A stretch of DNA of 64,000 bases from Chionoecetes opilio (Eukaryota > Arthropoda > Malacostraca > Decapoda > Majidae): contig JACEEZ010000170.1 of NCBI GenBank assembly GCA_016584305.1, positions 385,001-449,000 on the forward strand, read 5' to 3'. Under the pieces are notes generated by a model that was not told where the DNA came from, searched no databases, and was given only the letters and a program-made list of their open reading frames with translations. Made by a program: the position numbers and the translations under genes. Positions 57,212 through 64,000 of this stretch are shown piece by piece. Numbering within the stretch: the stretch's first letter is position 1; every line of letters begins with the position of its first letter.

Positions 57212-57418
57212 TTAGCATGCCGCAAAGCGTCCTCCGTAGCGAGGCCTCAAGACTTCCAGCAAAAGGATGATTCCACTGATCGTCCACGCAAAGCCAAGCA
57301 TGTAGAATACTCCTTCAAGATGAGATAAAGTGAGGGCTCGGGGGGACCTGTTTTCCTCCACCAGTCTCCGCTCCTTATGCTTCGTCTTGATGCTCCTTTT
57401 GTAGGCAGCTTCCTCAAC
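57212..57418 (-). CDS. C-terminal exon of an ionotropic-receptor-like channel
   Basis: On the minus strand a pyrimidine-rich tract and CCCTTCAG acceptor precede an uninterrupted 68-codon frame ending in TAA (57214-57212). It reads VEEAAYKRSIKTKHKERRLV, then LTLSHLEGVFYMLGFAWTIS, GIILLLEVL and ends GGRFAAC. A hydrophobic helix (VFYMLGFAWTISGIILLLEV) preceded by a Leu-x-Leu-x-x-Leu-x-Gly-x-Phe pattern is the usual last transmembrane segment of ionotropic glutamate receptors and chemosensory IRs. The remaining exons should lie at higher coordinates, but I see none before 64000, where mobile elements fill the space. It could be an exon with very long introns or an isolated remnant. Confidence 0.55.
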   Translation of the reverse strand, partial: VEEAAYKRSIKTKHKERRLVEENRSPRALTLSHLEGVFYMLGFAWTISGIILLLEVLRPRYGGRFAAC

Positions 57419-57539
57419 CTGAAGGGGATAAAGCAGCAGTGTAGGTAGTACCTACATGCGTAGAATCCGTAGATAGATCTAAAGAGAGAGACAGACAGAC
57501 AGAGACAAATAGACACATATGTACGCTGATAATTCGTTG

Positions 57540-57615
57540 ATATTATTATTGCATACTATTACTTATGTTATAATTGTTGTTATCATTATTATTATCATTA
57601 CTGTCATTATTATCA
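57540..57615. repeat. (ATT)n microsatellite
   Basis: Short trinucleotide run. Confidence 0.85.
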
Positions 57616-57652
57616 TTTAAAAAAAGTGATGCAGGAGACACGTGCTGAGAAG

Positions 57653-57862
57653 TGAGTACTTTATTCCTTACTAGTTTCGCCTTTACTGGGCTTCTTTAGA
57701 GGAATACGGCTCGCAGGCCAACTGTTTATATCCATCGGGAGGGACTACCGACTGCATATCTATCCGTTCCGATGGATATAAAGATAGGACAGTCGGCCTG
57801 CGAGCCGTATTCCTCTGAAGAAGCCCAGTAAAGGCAAAACTATTATAATAAGGAATAAAGTC
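57653..57862. repeat. fold-back element, about 210 bp
   Basis: Arms GTACTTTATTCCTTACTAG...GAATACGGCTCGCAGGCC and the inverted GGCCTGCGAGCCGTATTCCT...GGAATAAAGTCAG pair closely around a short loop. Confidence 0.85.
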
Positions 57863-58018
57863 AGTGCATTAACAGCAGTGCAATGTTTCTTCTCTTGCTA
57901 TATCTTCTACCATTATTTTCGTGCTGATTTGCTCTTCTGAACTTGCTAACTGCATGCCTCCCCCTCTCTCCAATGCTGACAAAATCAGTGTGCCCAAGAT
58001 AACAACATTTGCATCATA

Positions 58019-58256
58019 GCAGAAAAAAGGAAAGAAGAAGCCAGACAAGGTCAAACAAGTAATATCTGAGGAAAATGGAGTTACAATCGCCCTTTGTTTC
58101 AAACAGGATCTAAGTGATGAAGCAAGGATTGATGCGTTCAGTAATGAATGGCTGGAATACCCACCATTTCTGTTTGAAGCAGACAGGGATGAATATAATA
58201 TGCGGAATGGAACCAAATCAGACTTTATAGTACACTACAGGAAAAGGGTTTTCTGA
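58019..58256 (+). pseudogene. fragment related to the FEN1-like element protein, tentative
   Basis: An open frame after a TAG reads KKGKKKPDKVKQVISEENGV, then DAFSNEWLEYPPFLFEADRD and NMRNGTKSDFIVHYRK before a TGA. The YPPFLFE...M-x-GTKS pattern recalls the middle part of the invertebrate protein family whose C-terminal nuclease half sits at 7.0-7.6 kb. That middle part appears to be missing from the 5597-8430 copy. The link is from memory of the family. Confidence 0.35.
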
Positions 58257-58289
58257 TTCATGGGTGCCTATGAAGGAATTGCCCATCGG

Positions 58290-58400
58290 CAGTGGCGCAC
58301 CTAGGGGGGCCAAAGGGGGGTAAATGGCCTCCCCCAAAATGTCCTTGCTTTATGAAATCAAATACACTAACATTCCCGTAAAAAAAAAAATACCTGTTCT
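58290..58400. mobile_element. left end of a CAGTGGCGCACCTAGG MITE
   Basis: Terminus identical in type to the nested element at 42233. The right end is not found nearby. Confidence 0.4.
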
Positions 58401-60073
58401 AGCAAATGTGGCCGCGTCACCTGACCGTTGTCACCTATTTTTCCCCTTTTATCTGTATTGTTATTACAGGTAACTGGGGTCAGCCCGAGTAAAAATACTT
58501 ACAAGTTTTGGGTGACACTAGGGGATGATTCCCCTCAGAATTTTTAGATTGATGGTTCTTTACCGTCCTAGCCAGACACTTAAAAATGGTAGTTTTAATA
58601 AAAGTGGTCGAGCGGTTTGTTTTATAAGGCTTTGTTTATTACAAAATACCAGAACAAATAATTACAATAGATATATATATCTGTACACTGTGAGGGGCGA
58701 GTAACAGTCACGTGTTTCCGACGGCCAAGGGAAGGGCCCGGGGAACAGCTCAGTGACTCCGTCCGTTGGTTTCTGTCTTCCCTCCGGCCAGTTGCAGCAT
58801 ATAAAGTTTTGGCCGGAATCTAACGGTTCCGTGTTCATGTCTCTCAGGCCTATTGCATTTTGTGTCAGCGTCATCATCCTTGGCAAGCGCTGAGATGATA
58901 CACACAGCTTGTGTGTGTAGGCTGGAACCAGGTCGAGGTGTCTACGTTTGCATCAAGAACCAGGTTGCCCTTGATGCAGGCCATGGCGTGATGCTTCGTC
59001 AACATAACCTCATCAAAGATGTTGTTGCCTCAGACAGACAGGCAAACACACATCCTGTAGCTTAATTAATAAATTATTTATATACATATTAATCTATACC
59101 TATTCAGGATCCTAATATCCTCGGTCACCTACCCATATCGCGTCCTCGCGATGGGCTAGACTCTAGAGACATGTACCTAACCATGTTATAATGTGTACTA
59201 TGGAGTCACGACTTCGCTGTCCATATTCCCTTTAAGGGCCTATACAAATTGAGGGCTTTCTGGACAACACAGCACAGAGGAATCACAATAATAATAAAAA
59301 GTAAATAGGAATAATGATTGAGGGATAATGTACAAAAGGAGTTAAGTAAACTGGTAGGGAAATCCTGTACAGCGGGTTTTTTAAATCCAAAGAGTTAGAA
59401 AAAGTGAACTCGGAAAGGCTGTTAGTAATATACTTGATTTTAGAGAATTTACATATTTCAAGCTATCTATGGAAAAATATTACTAGAAAAATTACCAGTA
59501 AACCATGGTGGAATGTAGAAGGGAATAGTGTCGGGTTGACGGAGCGCACATGACAGGCGACAAGAACCGCGAAGTGACCTGACACTTCCTTTGTTTTCAG
59601 TGCCGTCAGGGCATACTACAAACCAAAGAAAGGTTTTGTGAAAAAAAATAGTGATGACTAAAAAATGATTGATGAAATTTTTCCCTTAGGTGCCAGGTGA
59701 GTATAAGGGCACAAAGACAGGCCATAGAAGCATCTTTCTGGGTTAGCACAATTTCACAAACTCCACCCGTTAAGGGCAGAAAGGCAAAGAGTGAGGCTGG
59801 ACAATGAAATAAATTTAGATACTCGGACTTACATTTTGCAAATCAGATAAATGACCAATCGCGTAAACGGCAAGTCTTTGGATTTAAAATAATCGATTGA
59901 GGCATTTACAGTCATTAATGTTTCATTCACTGAAAAAGGAAACGGTTCAATTTGATGAACTTCAAATTGTCCGATAAATTGAAAGGGTATATGAATAAAC
60001 TATTGCGTCTGACGTCAGCACAGACTCCAGTAAGGGATAGTAGTGATGAATACCGCGTGAGTCAAACAAGGTT
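58401..60073. other. unassigned
   Basis: A plus frame at 58853-59065 (MHFVSASSSLASAEMIHTAC) has no recognised motif. The 3' LTR of the gypsy element at 60-64 kb should lie in or near this interval, but I could not define its ends. Confidence 0.3.
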
Positions 60074-61024
60074 TTAATTTATATTCCTTTTCTTCCAATA
60101 TCTAAAGCATGGATAAAGTCCTTGACAGGGAAAAGAGAGGAAGTCACCCTTCCACCCCGCTGCGTCTGCAATGTTCTGTATTATCATTGAGTTAGCATCC
60201 CAAAGAGAGTTAGCTGTTTTTCTCCAGTATGGGTAGTATTTGATTAATTTCCATAAAAAATATATATGTCGTTTTTTAAAACTGGGCTCAGCACCTTGTT
60301 CATAGTAAATGTTATTTTTATCAACATACAAGGCAAGATCATTCACATGCTTTTCAAGTTTAGCGATATTCATGCAGTTTAACTGTATGGCTTTCTTTTT
60401 TGCTGATGCTATGGAAGCTACTGATTAAACCTGTTACGTAATTTTTCTACATCCTCATTCATAGCCTTTTCCAAATATCATGCGTGACAGTTGACCTATA
60501 CCATCAATGAATCTCCGTTTAGCTCGGTTAGAAACATCAAGGTCGTGGTAGTTGTTCTAGGGCAAGATTGATTGTGTCATTGAGGTAATCAGACGTGCAC
60601 GAAAGAGGGGAAAAATAATGGTCTCTATGATTTTTTGATCCCCTGACCCAATTCGATCTCCAGGAACATATGTTTCTGTGGGAGATTTTTTTCCAATTGA
60701 ATTAAAGCTGTGTTCAGTTGCTCCGTGACCTCCCTCAACCTGCTCGGTATCCTCAGAAGAGCAGTATGGGGGTACGTAACCCACAGCACATCCTCCACCA
60801 GGGAGACTCGACCCAAGTGGGCAACGAGGGCTCCAGGCTTGAGTTTGTGAAGGGTCCAGAGTCAGAGTAGAGCTCATGGTGAAGAGATATATGAAGGCAA
60901 ACATGTCTGGAACCCAAAAACAAGCTATTAGCAACAAACTATTTGTTACCAGAGCGAAGGTTATAAGCTTTGCGGTGGTTATTTGGGAAGAGTTGATTTT
61001 ATCATTAGTCGGGACGATTAGCAT
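60074..61024 (-). pseudogene. third ORF of the gypsy element, possible env-like position
   Basis: Two minus frames, 61024-60557 and 60373-60074, lie downstream of integrase where some gypsy elements carry an env-like gene. The first starts MLIVPTNDKI and has a hydrophobic stretch LITFALVTNSLLLIACFW; the second ends CFRYWKKRNIN. No envelope motif is recognised, and the frames are separate. The call rests on position and hydrophobicity only. Confidence 0.3.
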
Positions 61025-61139
61025 TGATCACGGGTGCAGTTTCTACTAAGGTTAAATCGGCTTTGCACTGGTCTTTTTAAGTCTGTCACTGTGTACTACC
61101 CCAATGTATTTAACCAAGGATCAAATATCTCAAACTTAT

Positions 61140-63622
61140 GACCTTGTAATTTTTTTTAACACCAGGGTGGTCCCACAAATTTAGGAGACAATTTTGAGTG
61201 TCCTCGGGTACTCTAATCATTACAAAGTCACCTACTTGTACAGAAACAGGAGAAAAACGCTTGTGTTGTTGGGAGCACATAGCAGCTTTTGAAACTACAG
61301 TCTGTCTTTTACATCTTTATGGATGTTCTGAGAAAACCTGTAATTGGCTCTTAGCATAATCATAAATATTATACACAGGTGGTTGAGGACTACCTAGCAA
61401 GTCATAAGGGAGTCTTTTCTCTATCCCAAAAACTATGTAATACGGGGATTGTCCTGTTGACTCGCAAACGCTACTATTTATGCTAGCTGCTACATGTGGT
61501 ACCAATTTTTCCCAATTTTCTAGTAAGCCCTGACAACCGGGCGCTAAATTTCTGGGATTTTCCTATTGGTGCGCTCCACAAGGCCTTACTGGCGGGGTGA
61601 TATGTTGCTACAAAGGTTTGACTTATGTTAAACATTTTGCAAATTTCCTCAGAATTTGCGTTGCGAAACTCCGCCCGTTGTCACTTAATAATACTCGAGG
61701 TGTCGAGTAGGGACAAAATAGATTGGCTTTTAGGGCGTGAGAAAACCGCACGGGCAGTTTTATCCTTTAAGGGGGCCATTACAACGTACCTAGACAAGTG
61801 ATCTACACATACTAAGAGGTACTTGGAACCCTGAGGGCTAGCGGAAGCTGAAGTAGGTCTATTGCCAAGTACGTCCCATGGTCGTTCCGGGGGAGGATAT
61901 TCTAAAACGGTGCTGGCTTAGGACCGTCCCTTTTTTGCTGAGCGCATTTCACACACTTTGCTACATACGCTCGTCTACACGCATGGTCGCCAAAAATAAC
62001 TTCTACGGGCCGCAGTAAGGGTTCGCTCCTTCCCGGGATGCCCGGGCAATAACCGCATCATGAATTAATTTTTAATACCACGGTACATATGACTCAGGTA
62101 TCACAAATTGTCCCAAAACCGGGGGATTCTGCTTTCTTGTGGGAATTAATTTTAAAGTTCATCACCGTTGGACAAAAACAAATTGTGAAAAGGAATTGGT
62201 AATTTTGGTAAATTTGAAACATGTTCGGGTTTCTTTTCCCAGGGCCCTTGTTTTGACGTGGGCCCCAATTGGCTGATTCAGATTTAAATTGGAAAACCTT
62301 GATGTTTTCCCACGGGAGTCCCCGGTAATTTCCCCCTTAAATAGTTCGGTGACGGCTGCGTGATCTGTAAATATAGTTATATCATATCCAAAGTTTAATA
62401 TCCCTAAAATGTTTGAGAGACCAGACAACAGCGAGCGTCTCCTGATGAGTGACAGAGTAATTTGACTCGGCAGGATTTAAGGTTCTACTCGCATATGAAA
62501 CCCAGCGCGATTTTTACCGCTTGCGTCGGGTTTTGCATTAAAAACCGCTCCAAGGCCCAGGGCAGACGCATCCGTATACATATGAAAGGAGCCTTATAAT
62601 CGGGAAAACGCCAAGACAGGTGCTTTGGGTTAGGGAAAATTTCAAGTCTTGAAAACTTTGATCTTGTGCAGCATTCCAATGAAACGGTGTATCTTTCTTT
62701 AACAATCTGTTCAGAGGCGTTTGCCATGGCGGCAAAATTTTTTAATGAATCGCCGATAAAAAGCCCACACAATCCAATGAAAGAACGGACATTGTCTACA
62801 CTCTGTGGTTGCGGGAAGTTTTGAATTGCTTTAATTTTATCATTCATGGTGTGAGTTCCGTCCTCATCGACGATATGTCCTAAGAGGAAATTTTAGGTTT
62901 TTTAGAAACTCCCCACTTTCGTGATTTTAGCTTTTAGACCTGCTTCTTTAAGCTTAAGGAGTACAGCTTTCTAAAGTGGAAAAATGAGACTCTGAATCCT
63001 TACTACAAATGATCACATCATCAAAATATGCATATACATTGTTTCCTAGCATACCAGCAAAACAAGGTATTTATCATTCTTTGAAAAATGATAGTGGCTG
63101 ATTTAAGCCCAAAAGGCATTCTAAGCCACTCAAAAAGTTCGCTGAGAGTGCTGAAAACATTACTTCCCTTGAACACGCGGGCGCCATCGGTACTTGCCAG
63201 TAACCGCTTAGAAGATCAAGGCTACTGAAAAGTTTATTACCTGGTCCTAGAGCCATCAACAAGTCACTTAAAAACAGGGAGAGGATACCTATCGTCCCTC
63301 AGTTACTTTCATTTACCCGCCTAAAAAAACAATTACAGGTCTGTAACTTCCGTCCTTTTTAGGAACGAGAAATAGGGCGAGTTCAACGGGGATCGTGAAT
63401 TTCTTATTACACCCTGTTCCACATGTCTTTTATTTGATCATCGACTATTTGCTCTGACTGAGGAAGTCGATAGCGGAATATAGACCGGCTGGGGACCAAT
63501 TTTAATTTTAATGTGATGTGTTGTTCGGCAGTAACGCCTAGACAATCTCCCCGGCATGGCAAAACATCACGGGATTTTTTAAAAGTCTTTAACAGTGAAG
63601 GCTTTAATTCCGGATAGTCCAC
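61140..63622 (-). pseudogene. gypsy pol (reverse transcriptase, RNase H, integrase), many breaks
   Basis: Frame 63622-63407 holds the start of the reverse transcriptase (RLPQSEQIVDDQIKDMW). 63262-63074 has the first catalytic Asp region FSSLDLLSGYWQVPMAP. The YxDD motif region near 63030 falls in a damaged stretch. 62847-62485 carries the connection (FPQPQSVDNVRSFIGLCG). 62428-62162 has the RNase H piece ITIFTDHAAVTELF. The integrase core is seen in pieces near 61870-61760 and its C-terminal part at 61505-61317 (VCESTGQSPYYIVFG). At least five frame changes separate them. Domains are described only as they stand. Confidence 0.75.
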
Positions 63623-64000
63623 TCAGTGACGGGGTGAATCAAGGTTTGTACAGGAGCCGGCTTGTTTTCGAGTGTATTATTGTATAGGAAAAATACAAGT
63701 AGCTGGGAGTTCAAAGGTTCTGCTACCAACCGGGCGCGTCATAAGCTAATGCTTTACTTAAAAGGACCCCTTGTTTTAAATTTTGATGGGACCGTCGGTT
63801 TTATTGACCACAAGGGCGACAGTCTTGTGTCCCTCACGAACGTGCTCAGAGTTGATTCCACAAACTAGTCTTTTTTTTTGACTAGGTGCCTTCAAAGCAG
63901 ATGTCACACCTACGGTAGCTTTGGGGGGCTGACCACGGGAATGTGCATGGCCACACGGTGGGGTATCTCGTGGTCCCCTAATTCCGTGGCATTAAAAAAC

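Larger units (their letters stand above)
60074..64000 (-). mobile_element. Ty3/gypsy retroelement, runs off the right edge
   Basis: Minus-strand order reverse transcriptase, RNase H, integrase is diagnostic of Ty3/gypsy. It is separate from the 33-kb element. gag, protease and the 5' LTR would lie at or beyond 63700-64000. Breaks are frequent. Confidence 0.75.

Noticed and set aside
57653..57862. Hammerhead ribozyme in the GAAGAAGCCCAG fold-back
   Set aside because: No CTGATGA and GAAA core in the right spacing was found.
58853..59065. Plus frame MHFVSASSSLASAEM...
   Set aside because: No recognised motif, splice context or repeat relation; length is within chance.

Overview
The window is a gene-poor, repeat-dense stretch of a eukaryotic nuclear genome. 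Spliced exons, tRNA-derived SINEs, hAT-type MITEs, an I/LOA/R1-like LINE, Ty3/gypsy remnants and hundreds of bases of (CT)n, (TA)n and (ATT)n microsatellite point to an invertebrate. A decapod crustacean is most likely, from the SINE and short-element types and the microsatellite load; this is inference, not proven by a marker gene.

Layout. From 1 to 31.2 kb the plus strand carries the 3' two-thirds of one host gene: a 4-coumarate-CoA-ligase-like (ANL superfamily) acyl-CoA synthetase. Seven exons are visible (1115-1314, 1476-1620, 19144-19283, 26197-26372, 28686-28852, about 30205-30347, 30553-30837). The first exons lie left of the window. Its introns are stuffed with mobile DNA. A complete 2.38 kb TIR transposon with an 8-bp target duplication sits inside a SINE (1918-4299). 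A 2.83 kb TIR element encodes a FEN1/XPG-like nuclease instead of a recognisable DDE transposase (5597-8430). A 6.8 kb unit of extreme T-depletion is bounded by inverted repeats (12.2-19.0 kb). A 6 kb LINE is inserted in a (TG)n tract (19351-25320).

From 31 to 36 kb come an (ATT)n tract, a 25-bp minisatellite, and a minus-strand gypsy element holding gag and protease only, interrupted by a LINE fragment. From 36 to 44 kb there are several short non-autonomous DNA transposons, some with exact 8-bp duplications. From 44 to 49 kb there are two decayed hAT transposases. From 49 to 55 kb there is low-complexity and palindromic DNA. At 57.2-57.4 kb one minus-strand exon looks like the C-terminal exon of an ionotropic receptor. 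From 60 to 64 kb a broken minus-strand gypsy pol runs off the right edge.

Reading quality. Exons 3, 4 and 6 of the host gene carry single-base indels although their splice sites and flanking codons are conserved. A right-hand inverted-repeat arm beside exon 3 shows the same one-base deletions. Parts of 45-53 kb and 61-64 kb look rich in homopolymer errors. I therefore read many frameshifts as probable uncorrected long-read errors rather than biology. In contrast, the in-frame nonsense codons in the two TIR elements occur without frameshifts across most of their length and look like real decay.
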